Assembly: GCA_950295325.1 (NCBI GenBank) | Contig: OX485804.1 | Coordinates: 69,230,033-69,294,032, forward strand | Source of the DNA: Polytrichum commune | Lineage: Eukaryota; Streptophyta; Polytrichopsida; Polytrichales; Polytrichaceae | Reading direction: 5' to 3' | Length of the DNA stretch: 64,000 nt | Shown here: positions 1-11,834 of the stretch, piece after piece | Layout of the letters: every line of letters begins with the position of its first letter | Position numbering within the stretch: the first letter of the stretch is position 1 | Notes under the pieces: generated by a model | What the model saw: the letters and a program-made list of their open reading frames with translations, nothing else | Told to the model about the DNA's origin: nothing | The model's database searches: none | Translations under genes and position numbers: made by a program

Positions 1-2958
1 ATAGTGTATTTGACTTCATAAGTAACACCAAAGGCCCAGATTCAATCTCAAGCACTGTATGTTGGCCAAGGCTTTACAATACCACCCATGTAAGTCGAAG
101 TATAAAAAGGCTCGAAACCAACCCTCGTAGTTCGAACGATTCCTTTGTAATAGTTGAATCAACTCCAGATTCAGCACAGAAACCCAAGATTTAATCTCCT
201 GCAATCTACATCATAGGGGGGGGCATGTCTGTAGCTCACATGGAGTGCCACCAAAGGCACTTGCATTCCATGTGAATCGTGACCCAAGATTTTTGTTTGT
301 GACAACTGACTAAAAATGGGGGAGTGATAGAGCAGAGACATCATCAACCAGGATTCACAATGCCGCCCATGTAGGTTGAAGATGTTTGGGAACAGGTCCT
401 CATAACTTTGAAATACTCCTTTGTAATAGTCGACTCTGGAATTAGCACCTAAAACCCATATTTGATCTCATGCAATTTACAATGACATGAAACACCTATC
501 ACAAACCTACGTATATCACATTCAAGATGTATGATATTTATGCTCATCTCATATCGGTCTGTATCATCATATGTATATATATATATATCTGCACGAAGTG
601 CCACAACAGGTGTCTGAACACGTATCCCATGCACGTGAGCTAGCAAGGTCTATAACTTATTACTGCTTGTGATAGAACCCGAGTACAATGTGGCGGAGCC
701 ACAATGTCAAACAAAAGAAGAGTTCCTTTCGGTAGGGCGGCCAATACCGACCCGCGCAATTCAGGATCAGAACAATTGATACTGTACTAGATCGGAGTTG
801 GTTTGGTAGGGTCACAGACAGAATTCTTCTTTTCTAAATTTAGAACTCCTGATAGGGCAGTGACTGTCTGCACTGATGAAAATGTATAAAGGCCCAGTGA
901 CACCAAAGATGGGTATCCACAAACAATTCTTGTGCTTTTGTGCTCACGGCTTTCTTAGTGCTGCGATTGATTGAAGACCACTTTGAGTATCAGAGCTTAG
1001 GTGAGTGTTGTGGACCAATCAGCTAGGTTGTGATAATTCGGACCATTGTGACTTGTACTTGGTGTCTAAGCTGTCACATGATTTGGTTGTGTCTGTACAG
1101 AGTGAGTGTGAGCAAGGATATGTTCGTTTAGAGTTAGACATTAAACTTTTGTGAAAATGTCGAACATGGGATATCCTGGTTCATGTATCCAAAAGGCCAA
1201 TTTCCCAGCGTAACGCAGTGCAGTGGGCTATGTAAGATAGAGGCTAATAATAACTGGATGGTGTAATTGGAACAAAAGACTTGAAACTACTCAGTATTAC
1301 ATTCTGCAATAGGAAAGGAAACCTATCTCTAGCGTGAGAACCCAGCTGGAAAGGTGGGAGTCCGACTTTTTTTTCTGTTCACAGAAGCATCTCTGAGATT
1401 GAAATTGAGCTGATTCTGATTCTTCGTGAAATGTGCAGTTACCTCCACATTCTTGTATCCCATGGGTGACGGCAAAGCAAACACAATTGGGGCCGGTACC
1501 AGCCGATTGTTGGAGGTGCAAGGGCACGCCAAGCCAGGGCATTGCAGACCAGGGGCCTGCAAGGCAGGGCGCTGCACAATAGGGCAGCGCAATGGATACG
1601 ACAAAAGAAATCTCGTTAAGAAACAAATTGCAACAGAATGCTGTCATTTAGTCAAAAATCTGGCTTCTTGCTGCTTGGCCTGCTGCAAATTACTTTCGGG
1701 AGGTCATGTGGTCCCCGCAAATCAGGACACAGAGCCCCTCAAACTGAAAGACTAAAATCTATGGAAGCCAGATGACATCTTATGTTTTGAGTTGTACAAT
1801 AGTAGGGTTTGCTCTGGAGCCTTTTTTCACAGGGAGAATGATAGGCTTTATAAGGCTGGGGATCCTCTCTCAGGGATCTAAGGCAGGAATGCAAGAATTT
1901 GTTTGGAATAGATAACCTGTAAGAGGAGGTAGATTACTTACTGTGTGGAGCAGTGAGTCATTTGTCCTCCTCGCACTAGTTACATTAGATGACAGATAGT
2001 TGCAAAAATGTTAGGGGAGCGGAAAAAAATAAAAGATGAGCGACTCAACCTGGATCGTGGATGTACCACCACCTTGTAACATCCATGTGAGTATAGTCTC
2101 ACTTTAAAAGGCTCTACCTATGAAGTTATGCAATTTTCTTCCTCATCAAGTGGCAACGACTAAGACTCGATTTCAGGAGTCTATGTATGATAGGATTTTT
2201 CCCTCCCTCACACTATACACTCACGTATGGAGTAACCTGTGTTCATTTTCAGTGTACTGCATATTGATAGTCTTGTTGCAGCTACCACCTGCTCGGCTAA
2301 TTGAAGCATGAAACAGCACAAAGAATGGATGAGGGGTCTGCAACTAGAAATCAGATGGGTTCTGACTGTAAATTTGTGTTCACCTTGAGGGGTAAAGAGC
2401 GAAAAGGCTTAGTTACCTATGTGAATGCATGCACTCCATCAGTTTGGTCAAATTTTTCGTAAAACCCTGCAAATACAAATTTAGCAACGATTTCCTTTCA
2501 ATACCCCTTGAAGAATGCCGACCTGTTGCATCAAAACTACAACACAAGAATCTGCCTTGAAATGTCAGCCTTTTATGACATGAAGAATCATCCAGAAAGA
2601 TCCAGGTCCTTTCTACAAAAGAAGACCCCACACTTTCTGGTATTTCCTTGAACAAAGGAAGCACAGCATACACAGGAGAGAAAGTAAATTCAAAAGCTAC
2701 TTGAATCAAAGATGATTGGCTAGGCACTTTCTAATTCCCACTAAGAAGCATTACTATGGATACTACTAATCTCATATTTATCATCCCTAAAAGATCTATG
2801 GGATATAAATTTGTGACGGTACACAAGCCGCACTTGTTTTTTACTTTGTATTGTAACCTCCTTTATTAGGACTACAGTAAGAAGAATCTGGTAGTACATC
2901 TTCACTGGATCTATTTGCAGTAGATCCTACAGGCAATCAGAATTTTACCATTCCAGTG
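1..2958. other. Non-coding left flank with degenerate repeats
   Basis: No supported gene was found here. Positions 67-215 and 350-485 are diverged copies of one segment (shared pieces include ACCACCCATGTA / CCGCCCATGTA and CCTTTGTAATAGT), and a weaker relative lies near 2060-2170. At 988-998 the string TATCAGAGCTT resembles the primer-binding region that follows many plant LTRs, and a TATA-like ATGTATAAAGG occurs at about 881-891, so part of this may be a decayed LTR retroelement. No gag-pol frame accompanies it. The reading frames present are short and of low quality. Confidence 0.4.
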
Positions 2959-5900
2959 TTAGACACCCTGTGCTTCTGTACCAAACTTGGCAATTAATTT
3001 GTCAATATGAATGCAGATGTCTTCAATAGATGGTCGTGAGGCAATTGAAGGTTGAAGCATCCACGTCACAAATTGACGAAGAGTTTCGGGGTATGGTGGA
3101 TTTGGCCCAGGAGGCCAATTCACATTGTTACTCATCACAGCAAGTTGCACGCTTTCAACCTGCTCACCAAGTGCGCTCTCAAAGGGAGACATACCATACC
3201 TGTAGGACATGAACAACCAGAGGAAAGTGGAATCAGACACAAAATTGAAACATGGAATTATAAGTCAAATGATTCTCATCACCCTACCTATTTGGGCAAG
3301 GGAGGGTGCTTACATTATAGCATAGAGGGTACACCCAAGTGACCAAATATCAGAGCGCTCATCCAAGTCAATGTTGCTGGGGCAGTCCCATAACTCAGGC
3401 GCTCTGTATTGAGCTGTGCAGTGGCGCTCAGCCCAGCCCTGCAAGATGGAAGATATTCAGTTATTGAGTCTTTACAAACAGCCGTACAAAAATTTCATGT
3501 CTGATTGGGCTCGTGTTTGCCTGAAATTAATTTCCACGTCGTCTTTTGAGATGTTCTAATCACACACATGTTGACAAGTGGCACTTTTACCCAAATATAA
3601 TTAATTTTTTCCTAATCTGACCCGTGTGTAGGCTAGTGGAAAGCATGGATCTCTTAAATGTGTTGTAATCATATCAGATGCAGAAAAAAAATACCTGGAT
3701 CACAAGGGCCTCTGATCGTGAACGGACTTGCTTGTGAGCAGGTGTTGCACTACTTAACTCCATAATTACTGCTCTCGGTGGCTGGTTAGGTTGAACAGCC
3801 AGCAATACCTTTTTAGGGTTTATGTCATTGTGAGCATATGGTGGGTCATGCTTATGCATATGCTTTAAACCAGTACAAATCTGTGGAGCATATCAAGACC
3901 ACACTTTAGTACAATGAGAGATAATTACTCATATTCCTATGCACTTAAATACACAACATTTCAGGTGCAGATGAAGGTTAAGAGAGCACAATAACAACAT
4001 GTTAATCATTCAAGAAATAACTTCTGGCATTAACAAATTTTTGAAGAACTAACTGTTTGGAAGGTGCAACTCAAGCATGCAGAACATCACAACTTCAACA
4101 GAAGCAGGCTTAATGTCATCATGAGCAGTATACTTACTTGTTGAAATATATGCATAACAGTGATAGTGGGGAAAAATGTCTTCGTTTCTTGCATCTTTGT
4201 CAGATGGTCATGCAGTGTTCCATCCAGATGCAGTGGGAACAGCATGTAAGCCTCATGATTGCACTTTCCTTCCTGCAGAGCCATTCATACATATTAGGTG
4301 TGTCCTGAATTCCTAAGATATTTCATGGAAATCCTCCTATCACCCAATCTCGCACCCAAGAAGCCAAAAAATCACAAATTTGAGACCAAGGTGGATACCT
4401 TTACGCTGATTATTGAAGAGTCCACAAGCGGAATCAAATTGGGATGATGGAACAGGCGCATGATATTTATCTCCCGGTTCACTGACTCCAACTGCTCTTC
4501 TTTCTGGACTCGCACTTTCTTCAATGTATACAGGCCAGTGTCTGTGCCAACCCCACCGTCTAAAGTAGTAAGTTTGCATCCAAAAGCCAAACAAAAACTC
4601 AGTTGGTCAAACCCAGCAGCCAAAATCCAGCAGCACTGGATAGCCCCAAACATGGTGCATTGGAATTTGTGCTTGAAGAACATAAAATTCAGAGATAGAC
4701 TGATGACAAAACCCCACTTGCACTTCCAGAGAGAAATTGATTTCACGGACAAGTCAGGACAAGCGCAATAAAGAGAACCTCGATCTACAGAACTTTCTGG
4801 GTTACAACCTTTGAAAAAAACTCTTTCCAATTCACACTCCTGGTCTGCCCATAGATGTAATATCCGTTCAAATTGGTTAAAGTACCATGCGTAGCAACTT
4901 TGCAGCTTCAAGCCTGTACATTATTTACCTCATGACCGACTAGTTTCCTTGAGCAGAAAAGGTGCCACACTTTCAAGAGACTTTAGAGGTATTTAATTGG
5001 TTATCCTCGCTAAACGGTGGATAAAATTTCTCTTCGACTCAATCAGTGGAAAACATCTACCTATTCCGTCTACATCAAACCTCCTTCCCTGATTATAAAA
5101 GTGATGTCCTTGACGTTGTCATCTTGGCGATAGCTCTGGACGGAGGGGATTCGTTCCATGCAAACAAAATGAGGTGCACACTACTTGAAGGCGCTGTACA
5201 TTCATGCCACAAGATCGACATTGAAGAGAGTAGAATCTATTGGACAAGGGAAGAAAGCACTTCGGAATTACATGGGATGCAACCCAGAAAGAATGTGGAG
5301 GAATACATTCTTTCAGGACACTCCAGAGGGTTTTAGTTTGTTATCCTCGCTAAATAGTTCATAAAATTGCAGTTTGACTCGATCGGTGCAAAAATACCTA
5401 CCTATTCTGCCTACAGTGAACCTCCTTCCCAGCTTATAAGAAGCGGTGTCCTTTGAGGTATCATCTTAACGATAGCTCTGGAAGGAGGGGCTGCCCTTCC
5501 ATTGCAACAAGATCGGCAGCTAAGGAACTAGAATCTATTGGACAAGCGAAGAGAGGCCTGCAAAATTAGATGGGATGCAAGCCAGAATGTGAGAGGAACA
5601 CATTCTTTCAAGACACTCTTAGAGATTTTTTAGTTTGTTATCCTCGCTAAATAGTGGATTAAATTGTGCTTTGACTCAATCAGTGGCAGAACACCTACCT
5701 ACTCCGCCTACATTGAACCTCCTTCCCTGCTTATAAGAAGAAATGTCCTTTGGGATGTCATCTTAGCGATAACTCTCGACGGGGGGGATTCGTTGATATA
5801 AACAAAATGAGGTGCACACTACTTAAAGGCGCTGTCCAATCATTGACACAAGATCGACATCGAAGTAAAATCTAGTGGACAAGCACAGAAAGAATGTGGA

Positions 5901-6429
5901 TGAACACATTCTTTCAAGAACTTCAGAGATTTTTAGATTCTTATGTTTTCGAAATAATGGATTAAATTGCGCTTTGACTCAATCACTGCAATAACACCTA
6001 CCCTTTCAGCCTTCATGAAATCCACTTCCCTGTTTATAAGAAGCGATGCCTTTAGGATGTCATCTTGGCGATTGCTATGGACAAGATGGAATTCGGTCAA
6101 TACAAGCAAAATGAGGTGCACGCTACTTGAAGGCGCTGTACTTCCATTGCCACAAGATCGACATCGAAGGAAGCAGCATCTTTCGGACAAGCGAAGAAAG
6201 GACTGCAGAATTAGATGAGGAGCAAGCCAGAATGAATGTGGAGGAACACACCTGAGACGAAAGACGGATCCTTCTTTGCGCCAGGCTGCTCTCTGACAAC
6301 GTACACAGATGTGGAGCCTTCCTCCCCAAGTTGGCGTTGAATCCGAAATCGCCTCTTGTTCACCCACACCTCTGCCCCACTTCCTACCGTCCCATAGAGG
6401 GCATCCAACCCTGAAAATGAACAACCCAT
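2959..6429 (-). CDS. STK16-like: STK16/MPSK1-type protein kinase, predicted pseudokinase (6 exons)
   Basis: Six coding exons on the minus strand join in frame to 341 residues: 6252-6429, 4399-4559, 4138-4272, 3695-3880, 3314-3438 and 2959-3199 (stop TAA). All inferred introns are GT-AG. The protein begins MGCSFSGL, a Gly2/Cys3 N-myristoylation and palmitoylation signal typical of this family, which acts on Golgi and other membranes. The N-lobe keeps the likely ATP lysine (K73 in YTLKKV) and the helix-C glutamate (E89). The C-lobe keeps RAPEL and DERSDIWSLG. The catalytic machinery is altered: the loop reads AHNDINPKKVLL (residues 174-185), where plant relatives have a DxKPGN-type loop, and the DFG position reads ELS (199-201). 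The metal-binding Asn and Asp are therefore replaced, and the glycine loop is GEEGST. Family assignment is secure; loss of catalysis is inference. Intron 1 (1,692 bp) holds tandem repeats. Confidence 0.9.
4965..6251. repeat. Four ~300-340 bp tandem repeats filling kinase intron 1
   Basis: Four diverged direct copies can be followed by the marker TTATCCTCGCTAAA at 5001, 5341 and 5638, and its altered form at 5941 (spacings 340, 297 and 303). Each copy also carries an AACCTCCTTCCC or similar block, a TCATCTT..CGATAGCTCT block, TAGAATCTATTGGACAAG, and a GAATGTGGAGGAA-type end. The last copy runs into the 5' splice site of intron 1 on the minus strand. The array therefore looks like repeated duplication of the donor-proximal part of the intron. 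Copies have small indels and no shared open frame. Confidence 0.85.
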
Positions 6430-9009
6430 TGTTTCGACCCTCGAGCGCCTTATACCCTAGTGGGATCCCTGAATATTCCGCTATTTCGTTTCACGAGTTT
6501 CATAGAGATCGATTTGATTCGCAAACCCGCTGTTTTGTGCACCTCCTTTTGCACCTTAAAAGAGAGAAAGCGGTCGATCTCTCTTTTCTAACTTATCCAA
6601 CAGTTGGTGATAGCGAGAGAATTTGCACCTCAATGCAAGTGTCGATCAATGTGATCGATTCCCATTGAATGCACACACTCTTCTCTCTTAGTTCGCCACC
6701 ATATCTAGCATGACTAGATACCTAATTCCGCCCTGTATACATGGTGAGGGAGAACTAACTAAGATCCAAATCTTAAACCTAGAAATGCATATGGAGGTGT
6801 CACCACTTCCACATGCAACCGAAGTTGCTCCTCTCGGAAGAGCGTAGCCTGCCTTGGACCCAACCGACGAAAACTTGCCTTCACGAGATTTGTTTGAAAA
6901 GCGGGTGGTTTGCAACTTTGCCCCTAGTACCAACTCTCGGCACAGCTTGGAATAGAATAACACCTAAGGCATAATCGTTCTCAACAGTAAACCCTCCCTT
7001 TTACCAGGATCCAAATTTAGACATGAGTTCCTTCTCGATCTGCAAGTTGGAAACCCTAATACATTGATGCATCACACCACGTAAACCTCAGCACAGGATC
7101 AGGGATCCTTGCATGAGCAAAAGCTAATCTGCGCAATTAGTTTTCACTAATTCAAACATGAGAATCGATTAAGCATCCATGTTTATCCATCAGAAGTGCT
7201 GGCTCACCACTTTGCAAATTACTCACTCTCCGGCACCATATGATATCGGACCTATGTGACCGACTAGTAATTATCAACGTAAGTAGTATCTGCGGTATTT
7301 TGGCTCCATGATCTCTGTATACAATGTCGCTGCTCGCACGACGCAGTCATCTGTCACGACTCTAATTTCACAATTGTCACGATTCAACTCGGCGAGTTGA
7401 GCAAACAGGGATTTACCTTTACTTCTGGTAACCACTATCCGACGTGACGTAAGAAGAGGCTAAATATCTGCCAAAAGTGAACCGAACAAATGTTACTTGT
7501 TCAGAACGTGGAAGAATCGTGAGTTTTGAAGACATGTTTGCTGTTATTCTAGCCATTGGGAAGCATAGAAAATAACATACAATGCACTTTAGAGTGATGG
7601 GGGAACCTACTGCATGTACGAGATAAATATGGCTTCTCCATTTTTACAAAGCATCTCACGAATAACCTACAGTAGCACTCCCAAAAGTCTTCCAAGAAGT
7701 AAGTTAAGGCAGAATATAATAAGTAGGTCGAAACACCTACTTACACATTAACATACTTTGAGATCCTCATGAGGCCGTGTCATGGAGGCTCTTGACATCT
7801 GTAAGATATGATTTACCAATCTAAACATAGATATTTCGTCTTTATAAATTGCCAGGTCAAATGTTATGCTCGCCTCTAGGCGACACAAAGCCATGCTACC
7901 CAGACTAGTCGCATCAATCATTGCCAAGAAATGACCTAGTTTTATTCGCTCTTATGCTGTGAGTAGATGACAGCGGAGATATGAGTGGGTCCAGCTCTTG
8001 GTCGTGTACCATCATATGTACTTACATCGTGTCAAGGAAGTTATATTTCATGCACATCGTGGAATATAACTAAGTTACCGTTAAGTAGTGCAGAATCCCT
8101 GTTCGATGTCAGTCACCCTTTCACGCTCCATGTAGCAGTTGTGCTTGCAGCCAGGTCTGCTGTAGATGTGAGCACAATTCAAGCACAACAAGGGCCTTGT
8201 CTCTCCAATTGCATCAAATGGTATCCATTGAGGTTGGTGCTGAAGGACCCTACACTAATGAATCACATCTTCAATGGTTTGCCAAATTAACAGAATATTG
8301 ATTCCGTCCAAACTCCATCAAATACATCCTTGGTATTTCTCTTGACCTCCGGTGCTTCAACTTGTTTCTTTAAAACGCATGGCAGAGCAGTTTCTACAGT
8401 GTCAACGTAAGGAAAGCATATTTGGAAAAATAAGATACTTGACTAGCAGAAAATAACTGGTATGAAATGATTCAGAGGTACACATAATCATGCACTTTCT
8501 ATAAACTTCCATTTTGCACAGCGCAGCATGATTCTCAGCTTTGCATGACAAAACTCAGCCAACAGAATGGGTTCAGTCTGGTTGTACACCTTTTCATCTA
8601 TTTCACATCCTGCAAAATAGACAGAAGCAATACGTTGATTGTTTTGAGTCAATGAGCAGACTCTAGCACAAAGAACGTGACTTTCACAAGAGGAGCTGTA
8701 AGTATAATATAGTTGGCAGCTTAAGGTTCTACAAGGTCTATCATGTGGACAATGCAGTCAAGATTGCAACAATGTTGTTTGCCCGAGTGCTACACTCCCC
8801 AGCCCATCTAGTATAACCGCTAAAACTCTTGAGGTCATCAAGTGCACATTCCACAAAACTCCTGTGGCATTCCTGCATAAAGGACCAGTACAGGGTCTAA
8901 GTCCAGAACTTCCAGGCCATGCAATCACACATGAGACAACACAGTTGTGATAACAACAAAGCATAGTTCCCTCAGCCAACCTCTTAGGACTCCACGGAAC
9001 GTTACCATT
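6430..9009. other. Intergenic DNA upstream of the kinase gene
   Basis: This stretch contains the kinase 5' flank (minus-strand gene, start codon at 6429) and the far 3' side of the HYPK gene. No conserved protein, RNA gene or clear element was recognised on either strand. Short frames at 6688-6963, 7985-8290 and 8758-9030 have no recognisable domains. Confidence 0.5.
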
Positions 9010-9583
9010 CACGATGGCCAGCACTAACACTACAGTAATGCGTGCAACATTTCAACAGTGGATCCGATGTTTAAATTAAGAGCAAGACTAGGAGTTACTT
9101 CTTCAAGTCGAGAAATCTGTAGTGACATTGAATGGCCTAGTCGGCGATCAAACTAGTTGCATGAAAAACTAGGACCTGTCATTCGACGACGTTTGCTACA
9201 GTATGTCCATGAAGAAGTTCGTTTTATCCAGCTCGGTCCAATTGCACCACTTTCGGTAGGGCAAAAGGGCATGGCTTTGGTAATGGTTCCGAACATTCGA
9301 GCACAAAAGGCTGCCAAATAAGGTAATTGTTCTCAACCATGGACGAAAGAAATTCATCACCTACCTTGAGGACTAACGAGGTTAAAGATGGCCAGCATTA
9401 ACACTATATGCTTGCGTGCAACAACTCAAAAGTGGACACAATACTTAAAATTAAAAGTCGCCTGAAAAACGAGGACCTGTCATTTTACAACGTTTACTAC
9501 AAAATGTCCATGAAGATAATTGCTCTCAAACACGGACGAAAGAAACTCATCACCTACCTTGAAGACTAGAAAGAATTTAATTT
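9010..9583. repeat. Direct repeats in the HYPK 3' flank
   Basis: GATGGCCAGCAYTAACACTA occurs at about 9013 and 9386, each followed by TGCGTGCAACA and, further on, an AGGACCTGTCATT block and an ATGTCCATGAAGA block. A second overlapping repeat places ACGGACGAAAGAAAYTCATC and CACCTACCTTGA near 9340 and 9535, about 195 bp apart. On the minus strand the last block reads CAAG followed by GTAGGTGATG just past the HYPK stop, a good donor-like sequence, so an intron in the 3' untranslated region is possible. Confidence 0.7.
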
Positions 9584-9907
9584 TCATCTAAGGAAGGATC
9601 GAATGGCAGCGACAGCATCCCCCTTATGCTCTCGCAGCGTCCTCTCCGCCACCTTCCTGTCGATCTCAAGCTCGCTCGCAATAACGTCCACATCTTCAGC
9701 ATTGATCTTCACAGCAGCCAATTCCTTCTCCCGGAGCCTCTGCGCATTTCGATCAGCGTCCGAGTTGGCGGCGATCGAGGCCATCGCCTGCTGCACACGA
9801 GTGGAGTCCAGCTGCCGGTCTTCCACATGGTCGGTCAATGAGTCCAGCGCCTTGCTCTGCTGCTGCAAGTCCTTCGAGTCCAACGTTGGAGCTCCCTCGT
9901 CCGCCAT
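9584..9907 (-). CDS. HYPK: HYPK, NatA-associated chaperone-like protein
   Basis: A single minus-strand exon of 107 codons plus TGA. The start is set at ATG 9905-9907 (AAGATGGCGG, strong context), giving MADEGAPT. An upstream in-frame ATG at 9982 would add 25 residues that do not resemble the family. The protein carries the family core KDLQQQSKALDSLTDHVEDR, then RVQQAMASIA, then the C-terminal UBA-like three-helix segment (about residues 62-107) with REKELAAVKINAEDVDVIA and ERTLREHKGDAVAAI. HYPK binds the Naa15/Naa10 NatA complex at the ribosome; in plants it promotes N-terminal acetylation and protects proteins from turnover. Length and content match plant orthologues. Its 5' flank is the source of the repeat field that follows, so promoter function may be affected by copy-number changes. 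Confidence 0.95.
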   Translation of the reverse strand: MADEGAPTLDSKDLQQQSKALDSLTDHVEDRQLDSTRVQQAMASIAANSDADRNAQRLREKELAAVKINAEDVDVIASELEIDRKVAERTLREHKGDAVAAIRSFLR

Positions 9908-11834
9908 CTTCCCTCGCTCAACGACTTCGCCTTTTGAATCCTCTAAAACCCACAAACCAATTCCACAACCCGGCCTTGTCAACGTCCAACTCTTCCTAAA
10001 CCTTACAAATCATGAAATCAGACCACAATGCAGAAATTTCCAATAGACTAGGGTTTGGTATTAGCGTTCTGCTGTAAAGGAAGAAGAGAGAAAGACAGTA
10101 TTGAGTAAGTGGCCACACATGTATATTACTCGATCCATATTACATAACATATTATGATACTAATTCCCTGCACTGTTCTAATAAATCAAAGGCACATGAG
10201 GCTCTGAAATTCTCTAAACACCACAAAGAAATTCAAAAGTTAGCCTATCAATATGTGACTCTTGCCGTCTGCTTCTTGGACCCTGAAGTCGCGAGAGCAA
10301 AGTATATGCAGCATTTGTCAAGGGGTGACACATTCCAGAACAAAATTCTCACGAATTAAGTGCACGTGAGGCTCTAAACCCTCTGAAACCTTTATCATTC
10401 AATAAAACAAATCCACAACCCTGCCGTGTCAATGTCTACCTCTTCCTAAATCTTACAATCGAACCACCAAACCACAATGCAGCCATTGCCAAGAGTTCAA
10501 TCGCCTACCTGCTCTCTGCTGCAACGACGAGAGACTAGGGTTTGATATGCTACGATCAAAGAATTCCACACTGTTTATGCTATTCATAGATGTCAAATCT
10601 CATTGGCATTGACGGTATGTCCACGAAATTCAACTCATAGTGTTTGGCAGTAGAGGAAGAAGGGGAGAGAAAGACAGGATTATGATCAAGGAATTCCACA
10701 TTGTATATGCTATTGATAGATGTCAAATCTCATTGGCATTGATGGTATGTCCATGAAATTCAACTCATAGTGTTTTGCAGTGTAGGAAGAAGGGGAGAGA
10801 AATACAGGATTGACTAAGTTTGTATGCAATATTGCTGAGAAATCACTTCCCTACAATATTCTATCAAAACAATAGCACTTGAGGCTCTGAAACTCTCTAA
10901 ACACCACAAAAGAAATCCACAACCCAGCCGTATCAACGTGTATCCCTTGACGTCTGCTTCCAGACCTTAAACTCGCCAGAGCAAACCAAATGCAGCAGTT
11001 CTGAGGGACCGCCGCACATTTTTCCAAAGGATAATCCTCATGAATCAAGTGCACATGAGGCTCTAAAACCCTTTTAAATCCTCTAAAATCTACAAACCGA
11101 TTCTACAACCCTGCCGTGTCAACGTCCGACTCTTTCTAAACCTTACAACTATAATACCACATCACAATGCAGCGATTGCCAAGAGTTTCGCCACCCTATC
11201 TACTAACTGCTGCAACGACGAAGAGACTTGGATTTGATATTAATGTCTTACTGTAGAGGAAATAGGGGGAGAAAGACAAGATTGAGTACGTTACTCCATA
11301 TGTATATTGCTATAAATTTAATTTCCGGCACAATTCTCATAAAACAAATGGCACATAAGGCTCCAAAATCCTCTAAAATCTTCTGAAATCCACAACTCAG
11401 CCCTGTCAACGTGTAACTTTTACCGTCTGCTTCCTAGACCTCAGACTCGCGAGAGCAATATCACAGCTGCATTTCTCATGGGATTTCCAGGTAAAACCCT
11501 CACGAATCAAGTGCACACGAGGCTCTACAATCCTGTACAATCCTCAAAACAAATCCACAACTCTCAACGATTGCTGCTCATCCCATGCAGAAGTCTCACA
11601 AATCAAGTGCACATGAGGCTATAAAATCCTTAAAATTAGAAAAAACAAATCCACCACTCTTCTGTGTCCAGGTGCAGTTCTTACCGTCTGCTTCCTAAGC
11701 CTTGGAATCGTGAAAGCAAGTCAAAATGATGCAATTCTCAAGGGCTTCCGAGTCACCCCTGTGCTCTTCGATAACGAAGGGACTAGGGTTCCTGGATTAG
11801 GGTTACAAGGAGGGAGACGACAGGATTCGTAACT
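9908..11834. repeat. Amplified HYPK 5'-flank repeat field (about 7 units)
   Basis: Segments of the DNA just upstream of HYPK recur. The motif TCCACAACCCnGCCnTGTCAA lies at about 9965, 10410, 10916, 11102 and 11391, with decayed forms at 11557 and 11650. GCACATGAGGCTCTRAAA-like blocks occur near 10191, 10362, 10879, 11052, 11351, 11512 and 11611. A second block, CCGTCTGCTTCC with a following CTCGCGAGAGCAA, occurs near 10264, 10948, 11427 and 11684. GAGACTAGGGTTTGATAT-type blocks recur near 10046, 10530, 11222 and 11779. Order is mostly kept, so this is an irregular tandem array and not scattered copies. No coding sequence of HYPK is included. Confidence 0.85.
10551..10808. repeat. 130-bp direct duplication
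   Basis: Two adjacent copies begin at 10551 and 10681. Both contain GAATTCCACAYTGT, ATAGATGTCAAATCTCATTG and CAACTCATAGTGTTT, and end in a GGAAGAAGGGGAGAGAAA block. Only a handful of differences are visible, so this is younger than the surrounding HYPK-flank array. Confidence 0.9.

Noticed and set aside
9603-10046. 147-codon plus-strand frame opposite HYPK
   Set aside because: It is the complement of a well-conserved gene, Ser-rich by codon reversal, and continues into the repeat field.
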